Shown here one piece after another: positions 23,032 to 35,202 of a DNA stretch of 64,000 nucleotides; within the stretch, counting starts at the first letter, position 1; every line of letters starts with the position of its first letter. The notes beneath the pieces were generated by a model. That model searched no databases. It worked only from the letters and a program-made list of their open reading frames with translations, and was not told the DNA's origin. The position numbers and the translations under genes were made by a program. The DNA comes from Ilyonectria destructans (taxonomy: Eukaryota > Ascomycota > Sordariomycetes > Hypocreales > Nectriaceae). The stretch is from contig JAHEWK010000007.1 of the NCBI GenBank assembly GCA_020740775.1, positions 744,001 to 808,000 on the forward strand, written 5' to 3'.

Positions 23032-23280
23032 CCAACCAGAGTTCTTATTGCTGAAGCAGGCATGATGGCTTTTCAATATGAGAGATGTGTGAGGGAGGGA
23101 AAGAGTTAGGACTCAGCTTCTTGAGCCAACTACAGCTTATATATTCATACAGGTTTTAACTTTTTCAAGTTGAAAAGCTTGATATTTGGTCATCGTGGTA
23201 GCATTGGGTAGGAAATACTTGAATTGTGGATAAAACTGTGTTTTTTTGACCTTGTGCCGGCAACTTGCTCACCTTGAGGG

Positions 23281-23580
23281 AGCAGACAGAAGTTAGATTA
23301 GTAGTTGTGCATTTGCCCTTCGCCTGGCCTGACGGCTCCCAGGGTCAAAGGGATGACGCTAGGGGGTCTCTGCGTTGGGGCTCGAGTGACCAGGCCGGCC
23401 AGGCCCGGAAATCTCTCTCTCCCATATCTTTTTAAAAAGAAAAAGGGTTAAGTAGTCTAGTGTATTTATTCGATTTCTGACAGCTTGAATAATATCTTAA
23501 TTTCTTTTACAAAGAAATTGACGTAGCTTTTATAAATAAGTAATTCAGTGAACTAACTAAATGTGTAATTTATCGTAATC
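23281..23580. repeat. GC-rich inverted motif and AT-rich flank, mobile-element-like debris
   Basis: Around 23316-23408 the motif gcctggcc occurs and returns inverted as ggccaggc about 70 bp later; it is followed by an AT-rich tract. No gene. Base composition changes sharply here compared with the genes on either side, as at an insertion edge. Confidence 0.3.
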
Positions 23581-24705
23581 TCATGCCATATGTAAACAGC
23601 GAAATCGAGCATCTCTAAGGTCTGGTGCTTCAGAGCCATCCCGTAGCCAATTCACATTAAATGCGTTGGGCTTGGGATTATAAGTTTTGTAGCCAGACGG
23701 GATGCCACCTTTCCAGTCCCTAGTTGGAAGGTGGTATTCGTCAAGGTTTGGCCATATATACCCTAAGCTTTGTCTATTCAAAACCCCCTGACGACAAAGC
23801 CAGCGACCCTGTTGACAGACCCGTTAGTATGTTGAGCAATTTAACCCTGATGTAATATACATCTCAAGAAATATTGCGAAAGTAGTACCTACAAATTCAT
23901 TTAACACTTTATAAAAATCCCGAGGCCTATGAACATCTTCGCGCTCTTGGACCTTTCGGCCTGAACCAGGAAACCACCGCAACTTTTCATCCCAATAACA
24001 ATCAAGCGCTTTACGCCGAGGCATGCCCCTGTATTCAATCAGCATTTGAGAAATACAGCCAAGGATGAGGAATGAATGATGTATGATCAAATGTGAAGTG
24101 CGCAGAGGATGACTTACTTGTGCGTAGCCTGCCAATCCGCGTGGTACCCAGCGCGGCAACCAGCGCTGCGATGAGCGTGGCAATTGGTTGGACATTTGGC
24201 GTGGCAATCATCAGGGCAATCATTTGAGCAACTCAAATGAAAAGGGAAAGCGGGAGGCTGGTGGATGGTGTTGGTGTCAAACAAAGTGACACCAGTAACA
24301 CCCACGAGCCAGTCGACGGAATAGTCGTCGGGAGATGGTGCGGCAAAGGTACTGCGATCCAAGGGGATGTGCAGATGCACAACGGTGCAGTGGCAGGGGC
24401 ACTCGGTGTAATGGTTGAAATGGCGGTTCTCGTGGTGCAATGCTGTCAAAGGCGGCAGGCTGCCGTGAGAGAGTTCTGCCAAGAATGCCAGCTCCAGCAT
24501 GACTTGACCGTACTTGGACACGCGGTTGCTGTCGGAGTGTATCCAACGACAACAATAAAACTTGTTCTCGGGCTAGGACATTGATAATTAATTTCCGCAA
24601 CGTCGCCAGTAAGGCATACATGACATGGCTTACCATTCTTAAAATGGCCTTTAGGACAAGCATTATAGACTTAGAGTCATCGATCGATGGAGTTGAACGA
24701 ACCAT
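23581..24705 (-). CDS. Cysteine-rich hypothetical protein, multi-exon (model uncertain)
   Basis: A 296-aa model joins 24705-24634, 24572-24118, 24028-23893 and 23808-23581 with GT/AG introns in phase. The product has FYCCRW near the start of exon 2, a CPCHC pair, and a block in which Cys recurs about every fourth residue (CSNDCPDDCHAKCPTNC), followed by a Trp/Pro/charged C-terminal half (WPNLDEYHLPTRDWKGG). I recognise no family. The C-terminal half looks strongly protein-like; the start is weak because the predicted N-terminus has no clear signal peptide. It lies beside repeat debris, as many lineage-specific fungal genes do. Start or exon 1 may be wrong. Confidence 0.4.
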
Positions 24706-26493
24706 GACGAGAGTGAGACCAGGGGGAGTTTTCAGGGACACAGATGTTTCATAGCTCAAAAGAAGAACCTGGTGTCTCACATTGATGGGAAGGTAAACGG
24801 AGAGGGGGCTTTATACGAATCAATTCGATGAGAGCCAAGTGGTGAGCGGTGATATGGAGCATTTCTGTGTGGGGTGGGATCCAACGGATTGCCTTGGCTT
24901 GGTACATTATGGAGTAAGCCTTGCAGTTCGTACGACGTGGAGTCAGTACGACGAGCAATGCAGAGCGGACATAGCCTCCCAATGCAGCTCTGCAACAGCT
25001 GAGAGCATAGTGGCGACTCATTGTGGACGTCAGTACATGAAATGAGACGCCATCTTCACTCTCACCTCTCATTCTGCTCTCACTCTCATCTCTCTCTCCT
25101 TTCTTTAGTCTCCCTTCTCTCCCGATCTCAATGCTCTTCATCCCCTATTGTCGGTTCCTCGTGTCACCGCTAGGCCGGCTGCTGTGACATAGAACATGCA
25201 TGTCGACGCGTGACCGCGGTCGTCAAGCCCGAAGGGGGTGCGATAGCCGACAGAGGTGTGACAAACGATACAACGCGTGAATCAAGTACGCTGCAAAGAG
25301 CGTGAGTCGCCGTGGTCGGGATGTTCCAGTGAGTGACTCAGAGACTCGGAGTGAGCAGTCGCACAATAATCCCACAGTGATGCTGGTGCAATAGTTCATA
25401 CAATCAAAGCTACTTTGCCCGTTCTTCTGGTTACTGCCCGGACACGGAGGCCGCCAAGTCCATGGATGGGCTGTGTGGAACGATGCGGCGATGGCTGTGT
25501 TTCCTGCAAACAAGAATCACTGCCATGATTTGTAGGCAGCGCACTGATTCTTTGATATATTGTGAGCATATGATGCTGAAAATCGATGTGATTCAGACAT
25601 CTCCGGCTCTCCGGCATTGCAAGTGTGTACACATCCATGCACCAGCAGAACCAAGGGCTGATTCAGTCAACTCTTTGCGGTGAGCCTTTGTCTGAATGAG
25701 CGTCAATTCCAGCTCTAGCCTTGAATCAAGCCCCTCAGCCTCAACCAATATACTTACCATCATGATTCAATGACCTATCACAACGCCTCGACACACATTT
25801 GTGCGCATCAGCTCCAACCAGCTCCAACCAACAAACAAGGAGACGCGACATCCGGGCGATATTGACGACATAAACGTCACGAATGGAAGACGCGAACATG
25901 GTCTTCAGCTCGTACGCGTGGAGTTGGGTCCGTAACATGCCTGTTGTCTCGATCAGCCAGCCCTTTATATAGGGACTTTGAAAGACCGGCCGAACAGAGA
26001 GTGAGATACTTTTTGTTGGGAACTCGGTGTCACACTTTCCTGTAGGGTAAGCGGTAGCTACGTAACCTGTCTCAACCACCTAACGTTTGGGGCAGATAGT
26101 AACATCAAAACTAGTAGAGGCAGCGAGTTTAGTGAATTTGAACTTGACTAGAACCCTAGGCTACACACTGCTATGGCTTGCCTTAGTTGTTGGTGCTTGG
26201 TGAAGGTACACCTAAGATACATCATGATGAGGGTCAAATATGTACACTTTAACCTTGGTTTGCATAAAAGTATGTACAACACGGCTCTATAAGAGCCGAT
26301 CGTATATTAATAACTACCGAAATAAATTTTCAGCACTATAGTGAAGATTAGGTTTTGTTTTGTACAATCTCAAGACCCCATCCGGAAAAAGCAGTCCATC
26401 CTACTGCCAGGATAAAACACCAATTTTGCCAGGATCTTTCACTCCAACTATATCACCATCTCCTCCAGGTTGTTCTACTTGAGAATGTCTTGC
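24706..26493. other. Intergenic, no gene recognised
   Basis: About 1.8 kb. It includes a pyrimidine-rich tract near 25053-25130 and a small direct repeat gctccaacca at 25810-25830. Short cysteine-containing frames around 25200-25700 could not be made into a gene. Confidence 0.4.
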
Positions 26494-27754
26494 TCAGACG
26501 AAGAGAGCCATTCCCTGCGCCCTGTTGCTAGCACCCAAGCCTTTGAGGTCAAAGTGCTGTACCTGGACTTTCTTCATCGCGTCGACCACTGTCACGGCCG
26601 GGTGCGTCTTGCCAACACCAGGGGCCAGGGCGTAAACATATTTTCCAGTTGCCTTGAGGTCGATCATGCCAGGGTCGCCGTTAGCGCTGAGATCAATCTC
26701 GGCGATGATGGATGCGTCTTTCAGAGACATCTCAACAAGTCTGTTAACGGCCACATCGGTCACGAAGGCGGTGTTTGTTGCCGGGGAAATGGTAGCCCAG
26801 CAGGTAGCCTTCTGGCCGGCGACAGTACCCTTGCCCTTGACGCTTGCCACGCCAGCAGAGTTGAAGGATAGCACAGCACCGCCGAATGAAGCATCGGTAA
26901 CGAAGAGGTTGCTTGAACCACGAATGGGCGACGAGCCGAAGAGCACTGCAGTGCCTGCCGGGGAAGAAAATGTGCCCTTGTGGCTGACAACGGGACCCTT
27001 GCTGGTCTTCTTGACGGCGTAGGAAACAAGGAATCCCATCTTCTTCGTGGCCGGATCGCCCTTGACCGTTGCGTACAGCGTGTTCTCGTCTTCAGAGAAG
27101 AACACCTGAGAGACAGTGTTGGTAGGTCCCATCGGTGGGGTCGTTTGCTTCAGGTCAAATGGTCGGAGAGCATCCATGGTTCCCACAGCATGCTTGGTAA
27201 ACGAGCTGCATGATATTCCGGCAACTGCGCCGGTAGTGCCAACACAAACAATTTTGTGCTTTCGCGATGCCGCGACGGTGTTGGGGAACTGTCCCGGGAC
27301 TGCCACCGGCTTGCCAACCGTCTTCAATTTCGTGGCATCATTCGAATCAATCGACAGCATGGAAACAGTATTGGAGCCGGCATTGACTGCAAACAGTTTC
27401 TGAAAACAAGTTAGAAAATATATCTATGTGCTGAACTCTCAAATTCCCAAATGGAAAATTACTTACGTGACCAGCTACAGTCAGACAGGACTGAGAAACC
27501 AGACCATCTGACAGAGGGGGCATGTGGGTTGCTCCGTCAATCGTGGTTGCGCCCATTCCGCCCGTTGCCGTACAAGTACCACCGTAGAGTTTGCCGTCGA
27601 TGCCAATTGGCACAGCGATGACGCTATTCGCCGGCTCATTGGACAGGATATAGATCGATTTCTTGGGTTGGGACGGGGGCTCGTATCGCGACGGTCGCGC
27701 TGCGCCCTCCTGCACGAGCAACGCCGATAAGATGAAAGAGGCAGAGACACGCAT
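26494..27754 (-). CDS. Secreted beta-propeller-like (lactonase-fold) protein
   Basis: 397 aa from two exons, 27754-27467 and 27399-26494, with a 67-bp intron in phase 0. The N-terminus MRVSASFILSALLVQEGAA is a good signal peptide. The mature part has repeated strand-like blocks of the type seen in seven-bladed propellers (SIYILSNEPANSVIAVPI, KLFAVNAGSNTVSMLSID, NLFVTDASFGGAVLSFN, GKYVYALAPGVGKT), as in fungal proteins related to 6-phosphogluconolactonase or surface-layer propellers. No catalytic residue can be assigned, so the function is unknown; an extracellular role is inferred. A possible TATA sequence is about 210 bp upstream. It stands apart from its neighbours, with 1.6 kb of non-coding sequence on its 5' side. 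Confidence 0.85.
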
Positions 27755-29333
27755 CTTGGCAGATGTAAGTATGAGTACAAAGAAGTGAGAGAAGTGCCAA
27801 GTTAGGTGATGCGCGGGTGGGAGAGAGATGTGAGACAGCAATTAGAGGATAACAAGAAGTAAGTTTGCCAAGGATTGAAGATGTGAGTGAATGGTGAGTG
27901 AATGGCAGACTGAAGGTGAGAGTTGGGTAGCAAAAACTCTCCTTCGAAGCTGCAAAGGGTCTTTATACTTAACAAGTCGTCTCCGTTGCTTCTCGGTATC
28001 AAGCTTCGGATGAGTATGGTCAGCTAGTAAGCTGATTGTCTAAGGACTAACGTATAAGCCTCCATCTTGACGACCAGATTTCTGGTAATCAGAATTTCCT
28101 CTTTCGGACGCAGAGGCTTGGAATCAATGATGTCAACACAGCCAATTACAAGGATATAAATGGGACGTGTGGATCTGTACGAGATCCCCTGTTTTCGCGC
28201 GTAATCAGAATTCCCTATTTAGGATAAGTCCCTCCTACAGCTGAGGAGACGCTAGGATTGGCGCTGGTCAAGGCCGCCCTGGTCGGCACTGTTTCATCTG
28301 CACAGATTGTTGAGCAGAGCAATTTTCCCCAATGTGACCTGTTGATACATACAAGAGCGTTTTGGTACCGAGGCTGGGTTCAAAAAGTACAGTTCACCAT
28401 GGCAATAGCCCCTTGGATCAGACGGGAGATGAGCTCGATTTTAGCCGTAGACAACAGGAGGATCTGTGTTGTTAGGCGAGACTAAGACAGCAATGCGTGT
28501 ACCTCTTGCAGACATTTGACCGTCCATGTATTTTTGCGATGACTTGCTTCGCTTCTTTCAAGTTGTTTCTTTAACGACCTTCTTTTCACGGTTCCTGCTA
28601 AATGTGGCACTTAGCCTCTCTAAACGCTCATAGTTGTTTCTTCTTTCTTCCCCGCACTTCCAATTGCAATCCTCGGCTCAGCTGGCCCGATCAATGTGTC
28701 GATTAGGAATAAGGATTTAATACCCGTCTGTTCCGGTCTTAGGAAAGGGCCAATTACACGCGAGATACGTAAAGAGCAATCTCGTTCAGGCTGCTTGATA
28801 GGCCAATTCTGCAGGGAGGGCGTCTAGTCAGATCGGGCAAGTCGGCAAGGTAATTAAGTTCTCGGTTGACGTCTAGATGACATTTGTCCCGCGCTTGAAA
28901 CCTGAATACCTTCCCATTGGTTAGCCGAATGATCCGCAGCATGGTCAATTGGCACAAGCAGCTTGAAGTGTGCCCAGCCACCGGAAGTAGCGCATGCAAC
29001 CCCACTTAGACCTGGGATGTTCGAAACACGAACAGAAGCAATCTACGTCGCTGAAACAGTCACTGAACCTGCGTAGACGCTTTAGGCCTAGCGAAGTCGC
29101 CACGCTTTGGCATCGTCAGTCAAAGGGGAAGCGGCGGAAGCGGGGAAACTCATAACCTAGCGCTTATGTGGTCTCATCGCTCTGGTGGCGCTGAATGTGA
29201 CCCCGTGAGAATCCCCGGTTAACATTGCTCCTCGCCTTTCCCTTGCGGTTCGATCTTGATTGCCTGTGAACCGCAAACCACCGACCTTCCATCCCCTGGC
29301 TTTCCATCTCCCGCCATTTCCCGCTATATCGCG
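27755..29333. other. Intergenic, no gene recognised
   Basis: About 1.6 kb between two divergent genes (propeller protein and bZIP). Minus-strand TATAAAG lies at 27963-27968. Nothing else could be supported. Confidence 0.4.
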
Positions 29334-30703
29334 ATGGCGCCTCCCATCTTCCGCATTTTCAATCCCGCAGGTAAGCTAGTGACGCCAGACCCAGCTTCCT
29401 CGTTCCCAGTGGGCCAAGTCTTCGCCGCGAAGCTTGAACTAAACCACGCGTGGCACGCCCGTTGACTGTGTATGATATCAGCGCCGAAGGAAGATCCTAC
29501 AGAGAAGCGACGCGCTCAATTGCGACAGGCCCAGCAGTAAGAAAATCTCCATTCGCTCATCGCCATCGTATCTCGAGCTTGCAAGTTTGACACTAGACCG
29601 ACAGGTCGTATCGCAAACGTAAAAGCAGATATGCAAAGGGCCTTGAAGAAGATCTTGCCGCCTCAAAGACGCATACGGTCCATCTGATGCTCAAGAATGA
29701 GGAGCTGAGCAATACTGTTCAAGCCCTTCTACAGATTCTTGCGCAGAATGGCATCGGTATTCCAGATGACTCGTGCATCAACATTCCCGTTTACCAGGAT
29801 ACCAATCGCCTCCAACAAAAAACCTTCATCCTGCCGACAGACAACATCCATAGTGGTGGTCATGAGGTGAGATATGACGCGGAACCGAAGCGCGCTCCTC
29901 CTCAGCTGGGCCGAGGCGATTACACCACCTCGGTGCAGCAGTTGGCCTCGCCCGAGTCACTCAATGACTATGACGTCCTGGAGCGTCAGAGAGTGCCGCA
30001 GCATCAGACATCGAATGACGGTAAAGTGGATGAGTGGCCTCAATTTAGCCAAGACCTCCAAACACCACCGAGCGCTGGCATAAGAGTCTGCGATGTGGAT
30101 CAGATTACAATTGGGATGGAATTTGTCTTGAAGTAAGCTACTGACTTTCCAACACGAGATATCCGACCAACGAGCAGGAGACCGGATCACAAGAACTCTC
30201 GCTAACGATTGCAGAATTGAGGAGCCTTGCCTAGGCCATGTTCACGGCGACCCAAAACAACCGCAAGAGCCGGCTGGACATGCGTTAACAGCCACGTCGC
30301 AATTGCACTATCTCTGCCCAACACCTCGTCATATCCAAAGCCCTCCGTCATTTCAAGACACCCCAGCAGAAATACTAGAACGGCTTTTAGCTCTTACCCC
30401 GGACGTCGCCTCAGATGGAGAAATGACTCCAATCCAAGCGTGGAATAGCCTTCGAAAGAGGCCGGTTTTCGCTGGACTGCAACTCAAATCCCTGATGATT
30501 CTAGCTGAGAGGTTGCGCGACGCAGTGAGCTGTCACGGGTATGTCAACACAACACAACACAAGACGTCTTGGGCACCTAATTATCCCGTTGCAAACATTG
30601 AATCATTTGGCTGATGATATGACATAGTTTTGGAGCGGTAGTCAAGCACGAGGTCTTCGAGACCATGGTTTTCGAATCCGTAATGCTTAAAAGTGCGGTG
30701 TAG
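29334..30703 (+). CDS. bZIP transcription factor
   Basis: 339 aa from five exons: 29334-29370, 29482-29536, 29605-30132, 30215-30538 and 30628-30703. The basic region is assembled by two splices: EKRRAQLRQAQQ joined to SYRKRKSRYAKGLEEDL, followed by heptad leucines (LMLKNEELSNTVQALLQIL). This is the fungal AP-1-like layout. The last splice creates CHGFGAVVKHEVFE, a C-terminal pattern found in related fungal bZIP proteins; without it the frame runs on to a nearby stop with no family match. It would bind DNA as a dimer in the nucleus. The target genes are not evident; the nearest neighbours are the propeller gene and a broken gene. Confidence 0.88.
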
Positions 30704-31580
30704 CCTGGCCAGGTTAAACAGGTTTCGGCACACAGGAAAATGTGCGAAGTTTAGGAAACTCTGATGTGGGTAGCATAAATAGGACATCGTGGCAGCATTC
30801 ATTGTATACCAGGGAAGAGTACCGGTATCGAAAACACGACCATTGGGGTCAAATGCTACGATGATTTGTGGGATAGGAGGAGTGAAGCGCTACAGCTAAG
30901 TGGCTTCTTGGCAGGGCATCGATAAAAAACAATTTACAAGCGGTGGACTTTACGTTCGACATGGAGGAAAATGATGAATAGGGACGTTATTTAATGCTAT
31001 AGACTTGTGTTTCTGTATTTCTACTTTGCAATGGTTCCGCTAAGCTTTTCACGCTATCTGTTATATAGTTATTATCCCATGCTCCAATAGACGTTCTGCA
31101 GTGTCTATCATGCTGTAGCCTGAAACAGGTATCCAAGAACATGGCGCCATAATCTATACCCTCAGAGAGGTTGAACGTTGGGGAAAGCAATTTGCCTACC
31201 TCTCCGTTGCAAGCACATCTATCCAAACCCATTATCACTGTGAGTGCAGCTTAGACGATGATATCATACGGGCGCTGAGTCTGATGCAAGTTGATTCAAC
31301 GAGAAACAGGGCTGTATGCAACCTTAATTACAAAGCGTAGTCGCAGCCTGACAGCGTGCCAGCCTGATTACCATGTCAGCCTGAATATATTATTTGGTCT
31401 ATGCGGGATTTATTCCTCCAGGCGCAATCCGGGTAAATCCTTCAGCTCAGGAGGGCAACTTCAGAAATCTCTCTCGAAACAGAAAACCTTCTGTCAGAGC
31501 AGCAGTTAGACGCACATTCCTTTTCTTTGTTACCTCTCACAACTGTATCCAAGCCAGATATAAGACCCGATCACTGCTAG
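30704..31580. other. Intergenic with a likely upstream exon of the broken gene
   Basis: Mostly non-coding. From about 31394 to 31540 one frame (YAGFIPPGAIRVNPSAQEG) looks like an N-terminal exon of the 31581-33062 gene, to be joined at the acceptor ending at 31580. The start codon was not found. Confidence 0.35.
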
Positions 31581-33062
31581 ACATCACTGTTTCAATCCAG
31601 AACCGTGGCATGGCACAACGTCAAGCTACCTTGGGGAGGGCTTGGGCTCTCGTTTGACAGAATGGTCAGACTTGCCGCTGTTGAGAATTATCTTCAATTG
31701 GGCGATGCTACCACTCCGAAAGGCGTTGTCCTGACCGGATTTTATACAGCCTTGATACCAATTAGTTGTGACCTGAAAGGAGACTGTGTAAAGTGGCATT
31801 TTGAGCAGACCCAGGGTTTGATTGACCCTCTTGAGTTGACTTCTGTGCAAGGAAAGCAGCCCAGTAACATACCAGATTATGCAATTCTCTCAACCTCGAA
31901 ATGCATCCTGGGCTGGCACAAGCGAGCAAACATTCTTCTCGGGACCCGACGTTTGGCTGACGACACGCAATCCAATCACATACGAACCCTAACGTAGAGC
32001 GACCTGCCCAGGAGGAAAAATAAGCGTCGTTCTCAAGGCCGGCATGCTGGTGCTCAATTGTCCGCGGTAATGACTCCGATTCAACTTACAGCACAAGTTA
32101 CGAATGAATTCGAGTATTCCATCAATATCGCAAGGTTTAATGCTGCAACGCAGTACACTCAGGCGATATTCGAAACCAGGAAGAAAGTCGGTCTTGTTAT
32201 TGACCAACATACAAAACAGGCCTGGTTGGTCCCTCTGCTCAGTCTGCTACTTCATCTATGTGACAAATATTCCCACTACTACAAGCTTGAGGGAAGCACG
32301 GAAACCTGCAGGATCCCATTCGCTAGTGAATCGGGGGATGGAGCCGCGTCAGCATTTACTGCGCTTGAAAACAGTGGCGACATGGCTGTCATTGTTGGTT
32401 CGGACAGCGGAGATGCCTGGACCCTCCGGCAGGTTTTCTTGGACATCAATACTAACCTCATGAACTCCGTGAAGTCCTTGGAGTTGTCGAAGGGTGTGAT
32501 AACAGGGCTTGAAATCATGGATATGATCAGAAAGCCGGGCCAAGGAAGCACCCCGAGGGAGGTTGATCCGCACCCCAGCTCATGGCTATACCTTGCTGAG
32601 AAAGCCGATGTCATTTGCACTTGTTCGAAACTCGGTCCAGCTATCGAACCTGTTCCGGCACTCACGGCAGATATTCTTTCCTCTCGACCGACATGTGGCT
32701 GTTGTGCGCGGCCTTCCGGCAGTTACTACCTAGTTTCCCATATGAAGTGTCTTTCCTTGCTATTGGAACAATTTGGTAAGAGCCTTGGAGACCTTCAGAA
32801 TGGGGAGGATCGATTTGGAGCGCCGGGTCTCCGGATCATTCAATCTTGGCCGCAGGTTGAATGCGACCATCCACCACAAAGTCAAATCGCATCCGATGCC
32901 AAGCGCACCGTGCAGAAAATATCTCGAGTGGTTTTGAAGGAAGTGAAAGAGCAGAGAGCAATGATAGTGTGTGAGATTCCTTCAAATGCTGGCGTGGTTG
33001 TGTTCAAGACTTTCCAACCGGCGTTCGCTGCACCACCTTCGCATCGGTTCAAACTTTCTTGA
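31581..33062 (+). pseudogene. Fungal conserved protein gene interrupted by one in-frame TAG
   Basis: One frame is open from an acceptor site at 31580 to TGA at 33060-33062 except for a single TAG at 31995-31997. Both halves belong together: the first has GVVLTGFYTALIPISCDLKG and CILGWHKRANILLGT, the second has GLVIDQHTKQAWLVPLLSLL, a combination I recall from uncharacterised fungal proteins. The broken codon lies in LT-stop-SDLPRR; a Trp (TGG) there would fit, and TGG to TAG is a CpA-to-TpA change on the other strand, the RIP signature. No intron fits across it. Either the gene is recently dead in this strain, or the stop is a sequencing error, or two shorter proteins are made. An upstream exon near 31394-31540 is likely. 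Confidence 0.6.
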
Positions 33063-33508
33063 GCCAAAATATATGTTGATTTGTTACAATTATGTGTTCA
33101 AGGGGTTTTACTATTATAATTAGTTTATTTACGCTGTCTTAATGCAACATAAAATGATGAGTTAAATGAATTTAGTGTGCTAGAGTTTCGTCTCCGAGCT
33201 ATCTGGTTTGCAGCTCACGTAATGTCTAGAGATGGCACAAATTGCTGCGCCCCCCAGTTGCATCATCCCATAGTTACATCAGAGGAAGCCGCGTGACACC
33301 CCGCGTCTGACAGAAACGTCCCCGCCTTTCACGGCCAAGTTACTTCTTGCTCAGTGTCATCTCTCACATTACACCACTATTCTGGAACAAGCCAGACTTC
33401 GGAGCTTTGTACTGCGAGCATCGCAGACCTTATTCATTCAATAAATTCGAGCCATCTGGCAGCTCGAAACGACCACGTGCAATATCGGCACCCTGTCAGA
33501 CGAAAGAC
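33063..33508. other. Promoter region of the SDR gene, AT-rich
   Basis: About 450 bp, AT-rich at its left end, without a gene; contains the 5' UTR of the next gene. Confidence 0.4.
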
Positions 33509-34647
33509 ATGAACACTATCTCAACGCCATCACCGTCCGTTCGCTGGAGAATCCAGCAAGCATTGAAAGGAACGAATGCTACGTTTCTAACCAACAGCGA
33601 GGTTCCAGAGAAAGAGTTGACAGGCAAGTGGATTATAATCACGGGAGCCAACAACGGTATCGGTTTCGAAGCGGCCAAGACATTTGCCAAATGGGGTGCA
33701 AACCTGATCCTGGCTTGCCGTGAGCCTCCAGAATGGGAAACTCACCCATCAGTGGCCGAAAAAGAGTGCAAAGCCTTGGCAGAATCAGCTGGCCACGCCT
33801 CAATAATCGAGTGGTCGGAGCTTGACTTGACGGATCTTGGGAGCATTGACCGTTTCGCAACAAAATGGGTAGATGCGAATCGTCCGCTGCATATTCTCTG
33901 CAACAACGCTGGGGTTACTGCGACGCCAGGTGCCGAGACGATCTACACCAAGGACGGTTTTGAATACACGCACCAGGTAAGTGGTAAGTCTCGCATCAGG
34001 GCTTCCAACCAGTACTAACAAGTTAGATCAACTTTCTGTCCCACGTCTACTTGACGTTTCGGCTTCTTCCATCCTTAGCACAAAGTTCCGAGCCAAGAAT
34101 TGTCTGTACGACATCGTGCCACCATTTCCTCGGCACGTTTGACTTGGAGCACTTCAACGGCGACCCGGGCATGCGGGGAGAGCCATATGGGAACAACAAA
34201 CTGTACTACCAAGTGTGGATAACCGAGTTCCAGAAGCGCTTGCTCCGCAGCGAGAAGCTGAAGCACATCACCGTGAATGGCATCAACCCCGGATACGTCA
34301 ACTCGGGGATTTGGAACAACCCTCGACCAGACATAAGGGAATCATTCTTGGAGGCACGCAGGATGCAATTCTTCAAGTTCTTAGCACGCAAATTGGCAAT
34401 CACTCCCGAGCAAGGTAGTATCGCTATCGTCAACGCCGCCACCAGTCCCACACTTGGTCCAGACCCAGAGATTCAAGGTATCGGAGCTCCGGGCGGAAAG
34501 GGCGGAGGGCACTACATCAATCGTATTTGGTTGGCTGAGCCCATGCCCTACTGCGCTGACGAGAACGCAAGGAAAGCGGTTTGGGAGAGAGTTGGCGGGG
34601 AACTACGTTTGGAGGAGCGAGGGCTATATGACGTGTTCGCTAATTGA
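33509..34647 (+). CDS. Short-chain dehydrogenase/reductase (retinol-dehydrogenase/WWOX-like)
   Basis: 362 aa from exons 33509-33976 and 34027-34647; the 50-bp intron joins YTHQ to INFLSHVYLT, a standard SDR stretch. The NAD(P) motif TGANNGIG is near residue 50, NNAG follows after the aspartate region (DLTDL), and the catalytic pair appears as TTSCHH upstream and YGNNK (YxxxK). Rossmann-fold enzymes of this type reduce or oxidise carbonyl/alcohol groups with NAD(P)H. No targeting signal. Substrate unknown. A longer upstream open stretch beginning at 33347 does not start with a better N-terminus, so the ATG at 33509 was chosen. It is not obviously linked in function to its neighbours. Confidence 0.92.
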
Positions 34648-35202
34648 GAGAAGATCAATCAGTCAATGATTGCACGGGAGGAGGAATGTCAGTATATAGG
34701 TGGACCTTATCAGGGTCTGCAATAGTCTATCAACGTCATTAAATATTCCTAACATACCATGCCATTGCCTTCAAAGCTTTCAAACTTGACTGAATCCAGA
34801 ACTGACCACAGAATTAGATGCTGTTTCATAATCAATGGTTCATTAATATATCTTCTTAATCTGTAGAAAATGTCTCTAGTAAAGGTGTTACGTCGATATC
34901 TGGCCCAAGACCCCCCTGCTACCCTACGGCTTGTTTTAAATGACCAGGATTCCCCGCCATCTGTTAGACTACAAATTCCTTCTAGTCAGAGCAGATAAAG
35001 GACATGTACACGCGTTGTACTACGGATCCACTACCCCTCATCTACGCCGCTTCGTGAATCTCCACTTTGCATCATCCATCCGACCATCTCCATCCTGAAC
35101 CCTGACAGTAAGCTACTGGTATCAAAGGATCCGTCTACAGGGAAACCAAGCTCGAGCCCCTAGTCCTCACTGCTTGTTCACTCGCGTGTCCTCCGCCTCG
35201 AA
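34648..35202. other. Intergenic, no gene recognised
   Basis: 555 bp; 3' region of the SDR gene and promoter of the next regulator. Nothing else seen. Confidence 0.4.

Noticed and set aside
25200..25700. Short cysteine-containing frames resembling a zinc-cluster start
   Set aside because: Cysteine spacing does not match C-x2-C-x6-C and stops interrupt every frame.
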